47,722 bases of DNA from Chitinophagaceae bacterium (lineage in GTDB: Bacteria > Bacteroidota > Bacteroidia > Chitinophagales > Chitinophagaceae), in assembly GCA_947380905.1 (NCBI GenBank), contig CANCSS010000017.1:1-47722 (forward strand). Reading direction: 5' to 3'. Shown here one piece after another: positions 16,296-24,646 of the stretch. Position 1 is the first letter of the stretch. Each line of letters starts with the position of its first letter. The notes under the pieces were generated by a model. The model saw only the letters and a program-made list of their open reading frames with translations. It was not told where the DNA came from and searched no databases. The position numbers were made by a program, and so were the translations under genes.

Positions 16296-17564
16296 TTATA
16301 CCAGCGCCGTTTCTTTGATAAGATTGTTTTTCTTATAAAAATAATACATCGCATAAAGGGTAATAAATACGCCTATAAAAGATAAAATCATGACACTTTC
16401 TGAAAAGAATTTGGTCCATTTTATTTGTATGCTCATGCCTTCTTTTGCAAGCATGACCATGACACTTCCTACATAGCCCACGGAATCTGCTACATAAATA
16501 AAAAAACCCACATTCCCTTTCATAGAAAAAGCAGCAATCAATCGATCAAAGAAAATAGAATTAAATGGAATGTATACCAAATACAAACCAAGGCCCACCA
16601 GCATCATCCACCAAAATGGGTTAAGCATTTGATGTGTAAAATAATAGGTAGAAACACCTGCAATAATAAATCCAATTAAAATAAAAAAGTGCGCTACCAT
16701 TAAAGCTTTAAAACTATTTTTTATAAGCACTACCGCCCCCATGATCATTAAAATAAAAACAGTGATTGGAATTTCGGTTTGTGTAAAAATAGCTGGCTTA
16801 GAGGTATATCCCATCTCCTTCCACATATCTGCCGAAAAATTGTCTCTTATGTCTCTAAAAATAGTCGCAAATAAATAGATGGTTACAAAAGCAATAATTC
16901 CTGGTAAGTATTGTTTTAATAAATTTTTTCTATCACCAGCTGTCATGGGAATTCGCTTGGTTCTGAGTAATTCATCTTCATCTGACGGCGGGGGAACTTT
17001 TTCTAAACCATATACACATAGAAGTAGAGGCAATGCGAAAACCAATCCGGTACAAAAGGGAACCCAAAACTCTGTGATATGGTATTGCGCCATCAACCAA
17101 GCCCCTACCGATTTTACCCAACCAGATGAAAAAATAAAACTTACTGCCAATGCGGCACCTATAAAGTCTGTACTCTTCCTTCCTTCAACATAAGAAAAAA
17201 CAACACCCCATAACATACCTAAGGGAAAACCATTTAAAAATAAAAAAACAACATTATAGGGTGCTGGGACTAGCGCAAATAACAACCAAGCCAGCCAAGA
17301 AATTCCTGTTAATAAAAAAATTATTTTATATCTATTTACTTTCTTTAACCCTGAAATAAATTTAATCCCATAAAATTTTGCCAACATATAACCCAGCATT
17401 TGACTTATAACCAGTGCCGTTTTATAGGCAATGGGGCCAAAAGTTAAACCATCAAAAGTGCAAACAGTAAAAGATTTTCTAAATCCAAAAATAAAAACAT
17501 AAGTGCCAAAGGAAACCAACGCGGCATATAAAGCAATAGATTTATCTTTTGAAAGTAAAGGCAT
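16296..17564 (-). CDS. DUF5690-like multi-pass membrane protein (MFS-like)
   Basis: 422 residues with about 12 hydrophobic segments and a central cytosolic loop (about 190-215), the layout of a major facilitator transporter. Start and pattern (FGTYVFIFGFRKSF near the N terminus, FLNGFPLGMLWG in TM4) resemble the DUF5690 family of Bacteroidota, whose function is unknown to me. No substrate-binding motif can be named. It is a single gene with its own TAAATTTG box at 17587-17594, between msrB (convergent) and a glycosyltransferase (divergent). Confidence 0.7.
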   Translation of the reverse strand: MPLLSKDKSIALYAALVSFGTYVFIFGFRKSFTVCTFDGLTFGPIAYKTALVISQMLGYMLAKFYGIKFISGLKKVNRYKIIFLLTGISWLAWLLFALVPAPYNVVFLFLNGFPLGMLWGVVFSYVEGRKSTDFIGAALAVSFIFSSGWVKSVGAWLMAQYHITEFWVPFCTGLVFALPLLLCVYGLEKVPPPSDEDELLRTKRIPMTAGDRKNLLKQYLPGIIAFVTIYLFATIFRDIRDNFSADMWKEMGYTSKPAIFTQTEIPITVFILMIMGAVVLIKNSFKALMVAHFFILIGFIIAGVSTYYFTHQMLNPFWWMMLVGLGLYLVYIPFNSIFFDRLIAAFSMKGNVGFFIYVADSVGYVGSVMVMLAKEGMSIQIKWTKFFSESVMILSFIGVFITLYAMYYFYKKNNLIKETALV

Positions 17565-17586
17565 AAGGGTTGTTTTATTCCTAAAT

Positions 17587-17594
17587 CAAATTTA
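17587..17594 (-). promoter_or_regulatory. Candidate -7 box of the DUF5690-like gene
   Basis: Reads TAAATTTG on the minus strand, matching TAnnTTTG, 22 bases before the ATG at 17564. Confidence 0.35.
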
Positions 17595-17634
17595 CAGTTT
17601 TAAACATGTATAATATTGACTAAATTAGTGCTTT

Positions 17635-18723
17635 ATGAAAAAGCCTTCCGTTTGTATTTCCCCCTTGGATTGGGGTTTGGGACACGCCACCAGGTGTATC
17701 CCACTGATCCAATCATTGCAAGAACTGGGCTATCAAGTATACATTGCTTCTGAAAAAAATCAGGAGGCTATTTTAAAAGAAGCCATCCCCAATGCCCGTT
17801 TTTTATACTTACAAGGCTATCGAATCAAATATGCCAAATGGGGGGTGCTGCTTCCTTTTGTTTTATTGTTCCAAATTCCTAAAATTATCTACAGCATTTT
17901 TCATGAATACAATTGGTTAAAGAAAGCGCAGCTTATATATGAGTTTGATTTAATTATTTCAGACAATCGTTATGGATTTTTTCATACCTCCACTCCAAGT
18001 GTATTTATTACACATCAATTGAATTTACAAACACCAATGAAGTGGACAACAAACTTGTTTCAAAAAATGCAATATGCTTGGTTAAAAAAATTTAACGCTT
18101 GTTGGATTCCTGATACAGAAGGTCCCAATAACTTATCAGGCATATTGGCAAATCCTGAAAAAAAGCCAAGTACCAGATTGTGGTATATGGGTTGTTTGTC
18201 TAGATTGGTACAGCAAAAAAATACAGATGCGATCACAGATAAAAATATTTTTTTAGGTATGGTCTCTGGGCCCGAACCACAAAGAACTTTGTTGGAGAAT
18301 TTATTGTGGGAAAAGGGAAATGAATTAAATATCAAATTTGCTTTAGTAGCTGGAACGCCCTTAAATGATAAGGCTTTTAAAAAAACAACACAATCCATTG
18401 TTTACCCACATTTAACAGCAGTCGAATTGGTCCAACAAATACATGCAGCTGAATATATTATTTGCAGAGGTGGTTATAGTACCTTAATTGAATTGATTCC
18501 TTTTAGAAAAAAATTAATATTAATTCCAACGCCTGGTCAAACAGAGCAATTGTATTTAGGTAAATTATGGCAGGAAAAAAATTGGGCGCTTTGTTATCAT
18601 CAAGAAAATTTTAATTTAAAGACTGCTTTGGCCGAAGCGAGTCAATTTAATTTTGTACAAACTCCTTTTATAGCTTTCTCCACTTTGGCACTTAAAAACG
18701 AACTAAAGCAACTAACTTTGTAA
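17635..18723 (+). CDS. MurG/GT28-like glycosyltransferase
   Basis: 362 residues with the GT-B fold of UDP-sugar glycosyltransferases. The N-terminal glycine-rich loop GLGHATR (14-20) is typical of this group, and the C-terminal GGYSTLIEL segment resembles the nucleotide-sugar site of MurG-type enzymes. The donor is probably UDP-linked; the acceptor is unknown. It is not MurG itself: the sequence is too different and no cell-division genes are nearby. The stop is two bases before the ATG of mnmH, so translation is likely coupled, an unexpected partner for a glycosyltransferase. Confidence 0.8.
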   Translation: MKKPSVCISPLDWGLGHATRCIPLIQSLQELGYQVYIASEKNQEAILKEAIPNARFLYLQGYRIKYAKWGVLLPFVLLFQIPKIIYSIFHEYNWLKKAQLIYEFDLIISDNRYGFFHTSTPSVFITHQLNLQTPMKWTTNLFQKMQYAWLKKFNACWIPDTEGPNNLSGILANPEKKPSTRLWYMGCLSRLVQQKNTDAITDKNIFLGMVSGPEPQRTLLENLLWEKGNELNIKFALVAGTPLNDKAFKKTTQSIVYPHLTAVELVQQIHAAEYIICRGGYSTLIELIPFRKKLILIPTPGQTEQLYLGKLWQEKNWALCYHQENFNLKTALAEASQFNFVQTPFIAFSTLALKNELKQLTL

Positions 18724-18725
18724 AC

Positions 18726-19781
18726 ATGGCAGTGCAAAAAATTAGTATCAATGAATTCATAGAACAAATTTCCCATGTCATTATTATTGATGTTAGAAGT
18801 CCGGGTGAATTTGAACATGCTCATATACCCACTGCCCTTAATCTTCCTTTGTTTTCAAATGAAGAACGCGCAATGGTTGGAACCACTTATAAAAAACAAA
18901 GTAGGGAAGCTGCGATAAAAATTGGGCTCCCACTTTTTGGAAATAAGTTGCTGGCCATGATTGAAACAGTGGAATCTTGGGTCAAAGAAAAACAAAATAA
19001 TGATGCGCAAACTAAGCCAACCATCTTTGTACACTGTTGGAGAGGGGGCATGCGAAGCGCAGCAGTAGCTTGGTTATTAGATTTATACGGTTATAAAGTG
19101 ATTCAACTTACTGGTGGTTATAAGGCCTATCGAAATTGGGTATTGGCACAATTTAATTTGCCCTATCTGCTTAGGGTATTGGGTGGCTATACCGGCTCAG
19201 GTAAAACAGAAATTTTACAAGAATTAAACAAAAGAAAACATCCCGTGATTGATTTGGAAGGTATGGCACATCACAAAGGTTCTGCCTTTGGTGCAATTGG
19301 ACAACCCATTCAACCTTCTCAAGAAATGTTTGAAAATAGTTTGGCACATTCACTTTTTGAAAAAAATAAAAATTCAGTGCCTATTTGGATAGAAGATGAA
19401 AGTCAAAGAATTGGTACCGTATTAATTCCAACGCCCCTATTTCATTTATTAAGAAATAGTACTTGTTATTTTTTAACCATCCCTTTTGAACAAAGACTTG
19501 ATTTTATTTTAGAGGGCTATGGAAAATTTGACAAACAAAGTTTAATGGATGCAACATTAAGAATTGAAAAAAGACTTGGTGGATTAGAAACAAAAACGGC
19601 TATTAATTATATTAAAGAGGGGGCTTTCAAAGAAGCGTTTGCTATTTTATTAAAGTACTATGACAAATGGTATGAAAAGAATGCAAAAAATCAAACAGTG
19701 CCTAAAGTAGAATTAATTCCTATACTTGCTGAAAAAGTAGATTCTATATGGAATGCCGGGTTGATTGAAAAAATTAAATAA
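18726..19781 (+). CDS. mnmH: tRNA 2-selenouridine synthase
   Basis: Also called SelU or YbbB. It replaces sulfur by selenium in 2-thiouridine at the wobble base of some tRNAs, using selenophosphate, and can also geranylate that base. The 351 residues have an N-terminal rhodanese domain with catalytic Cys104 (HCWRGGMRS) and a C-terminal P-loop domain (GGYTGSGKT, 153-161). Length is typical. Selenophosphate synthetase (selD) should exist elsewhere if the enzyme makes selenouridine, and it is not in this window. It is coupled to the upstream glycosyltransferase gene. Confidence 0.92.
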   Translation: MAVQKISINEFIEQISHVIIIDVRSPGEFEHAHIPTALNLPLFSNEERAMVGTTYKKQSREAAIKIGLPLFGNKLLAMIETVESWVKEKQNNDAQTKPTIFVHCWRGGMRSAAVAWLLDLYGYKVIQLTGGYKAYRNWVLAQFNLPYLLRVLGGYTGSGKTEILQELNKRKHPVIDLEGMAHHKGSAFGAIGQPIQPSQEMFENSLAHSLFEKNKNSVPIWIEDESQRIGTVLIPTPLFHLLRNSTCYFLTIPFEQRLDFILEGYGKFDKQSLMDATLRIEKRLGGLETKTAINYIKEGAFKEAFAILLKYYDKWYEKNAKNQTVPKVELIPILAEKVDSIWNAGLIEKIK

Positions 19782-19791
19782 ATGATGCAGA

Positions 19792-19811
19792 TCATTATTA
19801 AATAATAATGA
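19792..19811. repeat. Perfect AT-rich hairpin between mnmH and the acyltransferase
   Basis: TCATTATT and AATAATGA form an 8-bp perfect stem with a 4-base loop, starting 11 bases after the mnmH stop. There is no T tract after it on the plus strand, so a terminator role is doubtful. It could be a weak terminator, an mRNA end or an operator of the next gene. Confidence 0.4.
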
Positions 19812-19838
19812 CTTTTCATTAACTTCACTTACTAATAT

Positions 19839-20402
19839 ATGCAACAATTACTTGCTTGGTGGTTATTTACAATTCGCGGATGGAAAATAGAAGGCAGATT
19901 TCATTTTGAATTGCCTAAGAGCGTTATAATAGTTGCCCCTCATACCCATAGTTTTGATTTTTTTGTTGGGCTAGGTATTCGTAAAAAAATGCATTTTGAA
20001 TTTGTTCATTTTTTAGGCAAAAGTGAATTGTTTTGGCCGCCCCTTAGTTGGTTTTTGCGTTACCTGGGCGCTTACCCTGTAGATCGTCATCAGCAACACA
20101 ATATGGTAGACCAGGTGGTGGCGATTTTTAAGAAGAAAGAACGTTTTCATTTGGCCCTTTCTCCAGAAGGCACTCGAAAAAAAGTCACCAAACTTAGAAC
20201 TGGTTTTTACCATATAGCCAAAAACGCCCAGGTGCCCATCGTCATGGTGGGATTGGATTTCCCAGGTCGTAGAGTAGTTTTTGCAGCGCCCTTTTTTGTT
20301 TCTGAGGACGAAAAGGCAGACAAATATAAAATTGTGCAATTTTTCAAGGATTTTAAAGGATATGTTCCTAATTTAGGAATCACCGAAGACCTAGAGGACT
20401 AG
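19839..20402 (+). CDS. PlsC-type 1-acyl-glycerol-3-phosphate acyltransferase family protein, short
   Basis: 187-residue acyltransferase domain. The catalytic H-x4-D motif is present as HTHSFD, and the second block appears as PEGTRKK, with a Gly-Phe pair further on. It acts at the inner membrane face on a lysophospholipid or another lipid acceptor. It is short (PlsC is about 240) and similar to family members of uncertain role, so the acceptor is not assignable. A second acyltransferase of another subtype lies at 45429. Confidence 0.8.
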   Translation: MQQLLAWWLFTIRGWKIEGRFHFELPKSVIIVAPHTHSFDFFVGLGIRKKMHFEFVHFLGKSELFWPPLSWFLRYLGAYPVDRHQQHNMVDQVVAIFKKKERFHLALSPEGTRKKVTKLRTGFYHIAKNAQVPIVMVGLDFPGRRVVFAAPFFVSEDEKADKYKIVQFFKDFKGYVPNLGITEDLED

Positions 20403-20497
20403 GGCCTGCTTTAACAAAATATTGTTTAACTTTTTAGATAATATTTGTATTTTTACGGGACACCAACATTGTTTAATTTTAAATAAAAAGATAAAAT

Positions 20498-21388
20498 ATG
20501 AAAAGTAAAATTTTTTTAGCGCTTGCAATTTTTAGTTTGGGTGCTTATTCTTGTGTAAGTCCTAAAAAATTAGAAGAAGCAGAGGCAAAATATGGCCAAT
20601 TGAATGGCGCTTATGCTGAATTGCAAGGGAAATATCGTGATGCGCAAGATGCTATTTCGAAAAGTAAGTCTGATGCCGAAAAAGCAAGTGACAAAACAAA
20701 ATCATTACAATCTATTATTGACGATTTAAACAAACAGGTTGATTTCTTAAAATCAAATAACAATGTTGTTTTAAGTCAGCTTAAAGACATGTCTGTTGTA
20801 ACTGGTGCTCAAGCAGAAAGCATTAAAAAATCATTGGACAATATTGGTGCTAAAGATTTATACATTCAAGGCTTGCAAAGCTCTATGGCTCGTAAAGATT
20901 CTATCAACATGAACTTGGTGATGAACTTGAAAGGTGCCATTGGTGATTTAAACGATGCAGACATTAATGTTAAAGTAGATAAGGGCGTAGTATACGTTGA
21001 TATTTCAGATAAATTATTATTCAAAAGTGGCAGCTTTAATATAACAGATAAAGCTAAAGTGGTATTAGGAAAAGTAGCTAAGGTATTGGCTGCTCAACCA
21101 AATATTGAATTTATGGTAGAAGGACATACCGATTCTAAGCAAATTATTAGTTCTGGTAACCTAATGGAAGACAACTGGGATTTAAGTGTGAAGCGTGCTA
21201 CTACCATTGTTCGTGTATTACAAGAAACTTATGGTATTGATCCTAAGCGTATGACTGCAGCGGGAAGAAGTGAATACATTCCACTTGCCGAAAATGATTC
21301 ACCAGAGCACAGAGCAGCGAATCGTAGAACAAGAATTGTAATTCTTCCTCAATTAGATCAGTTCTTTAAATTGCTTGAAAAAAAGTAA
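20498..21388 (+). CDS. OmpA-family lipoprotein with coiled coil
   Basis: 296 residues. A lipoprotein signal ends at Cys19 (SLGAYSC), then a long helical coiled coil (about 25-135) and an OmpA domain (about 155-290). The OmpA domain has the peptidoglycan-binding pattern: VEGHTDS, NWDLSVKRA and an NRRTRIVI end, with the Asp and Arg that hold diaminopimelate. It should sit in the outer membrane facing the periplasm and anchor it to peptidoglycan. The coiled coil may mediate oligomerisation. It is monocistronic, ended by a strong terminator at 21407-21438. Confidence 0.92.
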   Translation: MKSKIFLALAIFSLGAYSCVSPKKLEEAEAKYGQLNGAYAELQGKYRDAQDAISKSKSDAEKASDKTKSLQSIIDDLNKQVDFLKSNNNVVLSQLKDMSVVTGAQAESIKKSLDNIGAKDLYIQGLQSSMARKDSINMNLVMNLKGAIGDLNDADINVKVDKGVVYVDISDKLLFKSGSFNITDKAKVVLGKVAKVLAAQPNIEFMVEGHTDSKQIISSGNLMEDNWDLSVKRATTIVRVLQETYGIDPKRMTAAGRSEYIPLAENDSPEHRAANRRTRIVILPQLDQFFKLLEKK

Positions 21389-21406
21389 TTCTTTTATAAA
21401 GACTTT

Positions 21407-21438
21407 AAAAAGCCCTCCGATTTTTCGGGGGGCTTTTT
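21407..21438 (+). terminator. Rho-independent terminator after the OmpA-family gene
   Basis: GCCCTCCGA (21412-21420) pairs with TCGGGGGGC (21425-21433) with one T-G wobble, a TTTT loop, and flanking AAAAA/TTTTT. It is the strongest terminator in the window and also works on the minus strand by symmetry. Confidence 0.9.
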
Positions 21439-21505
21439 GTTTAGGTAATTTTATTTTTTCGCAGTATAGTTTTCCACCAGTAATTATAATCAAACAACTT
21501 GAACG

Positions 21506-21513
21506 TATCTTCG
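21506..21513 (+). promoter_or_regulatory. Candidate -7 box abutting uvrD
   Basis: TATCTTCG differs from TAnnTTTG at one base. It ends four bases before ATG 21518, so the uvrD message should be almost leaderless. Confidence 0.35.
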
Positions 21514-21517
21514 CCTA

Positions 21518-23854
21518 ATGCAAGAAGCGTATTTGAATGGATTAAATGAAAAGCAATTAGAAGCCGTTTTACACTTAAAAGGCCCCTTGATGATTATAGC
21601 GGGTGCCGGCAGTGGGAAAACAAAGGTTTTAACTACGCGTGTTGCTCATTTGATGCATAGTGGTGTGGATTCATTTAATATATTGGCACTCACTTTTACC
21701 AATAAGGCTGCTGCTGAAATGAAAGAGCGTGTCGAAAAAGCTTTAGGCAATTCCGACGCTCGTAATTTATACATTGGTACCTTTCATAGTGTATTTGCAA
21801 GAATCTTAAGGGCAGAAGCAGATAAATTGGGATATCCCAAAAGCTTTACCATCTATGATACAGACGATTCTAGATCGGTGATTAAGGCGGTAGTCAATGA
21901 TATGGGTTTAGATGATAAATTATACAAACCTAATATTGTACACAACCGCATATCCGGTGCCAAAAATGCATTAGTAGGTCCATCTGAATACGCGCTAGAT
22001 ACTTTTTTAAAACAAGAAGATGCCAGGTCTAATCGACCTGCCATTGCAGAAATATATGCAAGCTATGCGGCTCGTTGTTTTAAAAATGGTGCGATGGATT
22101 TTGATGACTTGTTATTTAAAATGCATGAGCTATTAAACAGTTTTCCAGAAGTATTACATAAATACCAACATAAGTTTAAATACATTTTAATTGATGAGTA
22201 TCAGGATACCAATCCGGTGCAGTATCAAATTGCAAAACTATTAGCAGCGGTGCACGAAAATTTATGTGTAGTAGGCGATGATGCACAAAGTATTTATAGT
22301 TTCCGCGGAGCTACCATTGAAAACATTTTACAGTTTCAAAAAGATTATGACGATGTAAAATTAGTTAAGCTAGAACAAAATTACAGAAGCAGTCAATCTA
22401 TCATTGGTGTCGCGAATCATGTAATCAAAAACAATATTGGTCAAATTCCAAAAGAACTTTGGACAGAAAACGAAGCGGGAGATAAAATAAAATTAGTACG
22501 TACGATGACCGACAACGACGAAGGAAAGTTTGTTGCCGACGCCATTCAAGAAAATAAATTAAGAAATCATTTTTACAATAAAGACTTTGCTATTTTATAC
22601 CGAACCAATGCACAAAGTAGATCCTTTGAGGAAAGTTTAAGAAGAACCGGTATTGCTTATAAAATATATGGTGGGCTTAGCTTTTACCAGAGAAAAGAGA
22701 TAAAAGATTATATCGCTTATTTACGCATTATAGTCAATACCAAAGACGAAGAGGGTTTAAAAAGAATCATTAACTATCCAGCTCGTGGTATTGGGAAAAC
22801 CACGATGGAGAAGTGTTTGGTCCTTGCAGGGGAACAAAATATTACTTTTTTTGAAGTATTAGAAAAAGCCAAATCTTTTGGTTTTAAAGCAGGCACCCTC
22901 ACTGCAATTGAAGAATTTGTTACGATGATTAAGTATTTTCAAAATCAATTGACCAAGCACAATGCTTACGATGTAGCAGTGCAAGTAGGAAAACATACGA
23001 ACTTGGTAAAAGAATTGTTTACCGATAAATCAACCGAGGGATTGGCGCGTTACGAAAACATTCAAGAGTTATTAAACTCTATCAAAGAATGGACCGAAAG
23101 TCCAAGCAATGAAGATGGTGAATTAGGAGATATTGGCTTAGGTGCTTACTTACAACAAATTACTTTAATTACCGATGCAGACAATGATACTGGCAATGAA
23201 GACACGGTAAAATTAATGACTGTGCATGCCGCCAAGGGTTTGGAATTTGCTTGTGTATTTTTAGTGGGCCTAGAAGAATCTTTATTTCCTAGTGGGATGA
23301 GTGTGAATACACGTGAAGAATTAGAAGAAGAAAGAAGATTGTTTTATGTAGCTGTTACCAGGGCTAAAAAACATTTGTGGTTAACCTATGCCAATACCCG
23401 TTATCGATATGGACAATTGGTACAAAACGATCCTAGCCGTTTTATAGATGAAATGCCAGAAGATCAAATTGATAAAACAAGCTCTGGTGGAGGGGCGCGC
23501 AACCAAAGTTCAGGTTGGGGATCGGCTTATGATCGAATGCATGGCGGAAACAATAAAAGTTGGAATGACCCAGAAAAAACAACAAACAAAAAAACAGAAA
23601 GTGCTAAGCCTAGTTATTTACCCGTAGTGGCACCCCATACGCTTAATAAAAATCATATTCCTTCAGCCAATTTTACCCCCTGTGACCCATCCGCTTTAGA
23701 AACAGGTTGTAAAATAGAACATCAAAAATTTGGATTTGGCGTCATTAAAGAAATAGAAGGATCTGCCCACAACCCCATTGCCGTGATCCTTTTTGATAAA
23801 AATGGGGAGAAAAAGATCATGCTCAACTATGCCAAATTGAGCATTGTCCCTTAA
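21518..23854 (+). CDS. UvrD/PcrA-type DNA helicase
   Basis: Superfamily 1A 3'-5' DNA helicase of 778 residues for repair and replication fork clearance. All motifs are visible: Walker A GAGSGKT (29-35), DEYQDTN (motif II), GDDAQSIYSFRGA (III), TVHAAKGLEF (V) and VAVTRAKK (VI). The last 60 residues (HQKFGFGVIKEIEG) match the small beta domain found at the end of PcrA, which contacts RNA polymerase. A glycine-rich linker precedes it. PcrA-type is more likely than Rep or RecB. It is followed after 104 bases by the nfu gene. Confidence 0.93.
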   Translation: MQEAYLNGLNEKQLEAVLHLKGPLMIIAGAGSGKTKVLTTRVAHLMHSGVDSFNILALTFTNKAAAEMKERVEKALGNSDARNLYIGTFHSVFARILRAEADKLGYPKSFTIYDTDDSRSVIKAVVNDMGLDDKLYKPNIVHNRISGAKNALVGPSEYALDTFLKQEDARSNRPAIAEIYASYAARCFKNGAMDFDDLLFKMHELLNSFPEVLHKYQHKFKYILIDEYQDTNPVQYQIAKLLAAVHENLCVVGDDAQSIYSFRGATIENILQFQKDYDDVKLVKLEQNYRSSQSIIGVANHVIKNNIGQIPKELWTENEAGDKIKLVRTMTDNDEGKFVADAIQENKLRNHFYNKDFAILYRTNAQSRSFEESLRRTGIAYKIYGGLSFYQRKEIKDYIAYLRIIVNTKDEEGLKRIINYPARGIGKTTMEKCLVLAGEQNITFFEVLEKAKSFGFKAGTLTAIEEFVTMIKYFQNQLTKHNAYDVAVQVGKHTNLVKELFTDKSTEGLARYENIQELLNSIKEWTESPSNEDGELGDIGLGAYLQQITLITDADNDTGNEDTVKLMTVHAAKGLEFACVFLVGLEESLFPSGMSVNTREELEEERRLFYVAVTRAKKHLWLTYANTRYRYGQLVQNDPSRFIDEMPEDQIDKTSSGGGARNQSSGWGSAYDRMHGGNNKSWNDPEKTTNKKTESAKPSYLPVVAPHTLNKNHIPSANFTPCDPSALETGCKIEHQKFGFGVIKEIEGSAHNPIAVILFDKNGEKKIMLNYAKLSIVP

Positions 23855-23923
23855 TCTTCTTTCGATATCGGAAAAATAAAGGCGCTACCGCCTTAAAGCG
23901 GATGACAACCTAGGCTTTTTGAT

Positions 23924-23931
23924 TAATTTTG
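23924..23931 (+). promoter_or_regulatory. Candidate -7 box of nfu
   Basis: TAATTTTG matches TAnnTTTG, 27 bases before ATG 23959. It overlaps an in-frame TTG (23929) that would otherwise extend the gene by ten residues, and thus supports the ATG. Confidence 0.4.
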
Positions 23932-23958
23932 TTTTCAATTCTACCAAAAAGAGAAATT

Positions 23959-24558
23959 ATGATTACCACAGGCAATACCATTGTAAGTATTTATACCGAA
24001 ATGACCCCCAACCCAGAAACGATGAAGTTTGTGGCCAACAAACATTTGTATCCAGGAAAAAGTATCGATATAGCCGATGAAAGTTTAGCGATTGCTTCTC
24101 CTTTGGCAAAAGAATTATTTAGCTTCCCTTTTATTAAAAGTGTTTTTATAGCAAGTAATTTTATTACCCTCACCAAGGCCACTGAAAACGAAGATTGGCA
24201 AGATGTGATTCCTACCATCAAAACTTTTTTGAAAGAATATTTAGAAGCAGGTGGCGTAGTAGTAAATGAAGAAGAAATAGCAAAAATTAAACAAGAAGCT
24301 ACCAACACGGTGCATGCTGATGACGATGATGTCGTAAAGCGTGTAAAAGAATTATTAGAAAATTATGTAAAGCCTGCTGTTGAAATGGATGGCGGTGCTA
24401 TACAATTTAAAAGTTATAACGATGGCATCGTCAATTTAATGTTACAAGGGTCTTGTAGCGGATGCCCTTCTAGTATGGTTACTTTAAAAGCGGGGATTGA
24501 AGGCATGATGAAACGCATGATACCCGAAGTAAAAGAAGTAGTGGCAGAAGCTGAGTAG
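23959..24558 (+). CDS. Nfu/NifU-type iron-sulfur cluster scaffold
   Basis: 199 residues from ATG 23959. It joins an N-terminal Nfu_N domain (about 5-95, TPNPETMKF motif) to a C-terminal NifU-like domain (about 122-195) with the cluster-binding Cys166 and Cys169 (CSGC). Such proteins carry 4Fe-4S clusters to target enzymes in the cytosol. The two-domain form is the standard Nfu of Bacteroidota and mitochondria. An upstream in-frame TTG (23929) is less likely because it lies in the promoter box and adds nothing conserved. It converges on the KdnB-like gene across two hairpins. Confidence 0.9.
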   Translation: MITTGNTIVSIYTEMTPNPETMKFVANKHLYPGKSIDIADESLAIASPLAKELFSFPFIKSVFIASNFITLTKATENEDWQDVIPTIKTFLKEYLEAGGVVVNEEEIAKIKQEATNTVHADDDDVVKRVKELLENYVKPAVEMDGGAIQFKSYNDGIVNLMLQGSCSGCPSSMVTLKAGIEGMMKRMIPEVKEVVAEAE

Positions 24559-24565
24559 TGGTTAC

Positions 24566-24599
24566 ATTTATTTCTTTTTTAAAAAATAAAGAAATAAAT
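24566..24599. terminator. Long A/T hairpin after nfu
   Basis: ATTTATTTCTTT (24566-24577) and AAAGAAATAAAT (24588-24599) form a perfect 12-bp stem, extended by T6/A6 into the loop. It lies between convergent genes and can act on both strands, though it is poor in G and C. Confidence 0.55.
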
Positions 24600-24620
24600 A
24601 TTGAACCTCTTATGATTTAT

Positions 24621-24641
24621 TCAAAAATTATTAATTTTTGA
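24621..24641. terminator. Second hairpin between nfu and the KdnB-like gene
   Basis: TCAAAAATT (24621-24629) and AATTTTTGA (24633-24641) form a perfect 9-bp stem with a 3-base loop, five bases from the stop of the KdnB-like gene (24647). Together with the previous hairpin it insulates the convergent genes. Confidence 0.5.
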
Positions 24642-24646
24642 AATAG

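Noticed and set aside
17619..17629. ACTAAATTAGT upstream of the glycosyltransferase, similar to the recA dyad arms
   Set aside because: The spacing between the arms is one base instead of the five of the ACTAA/TTAGT arms at recA, and the gene has no link to DNA repair; probably chance.
23879..23901. AAGGCG/CGCCTT and CCGC/GCGG hairpins after uvrD
   Set aside because: Short alternative stems without a T tract on the plus strand; too weak to call a terminator, though they may slow polymerase.
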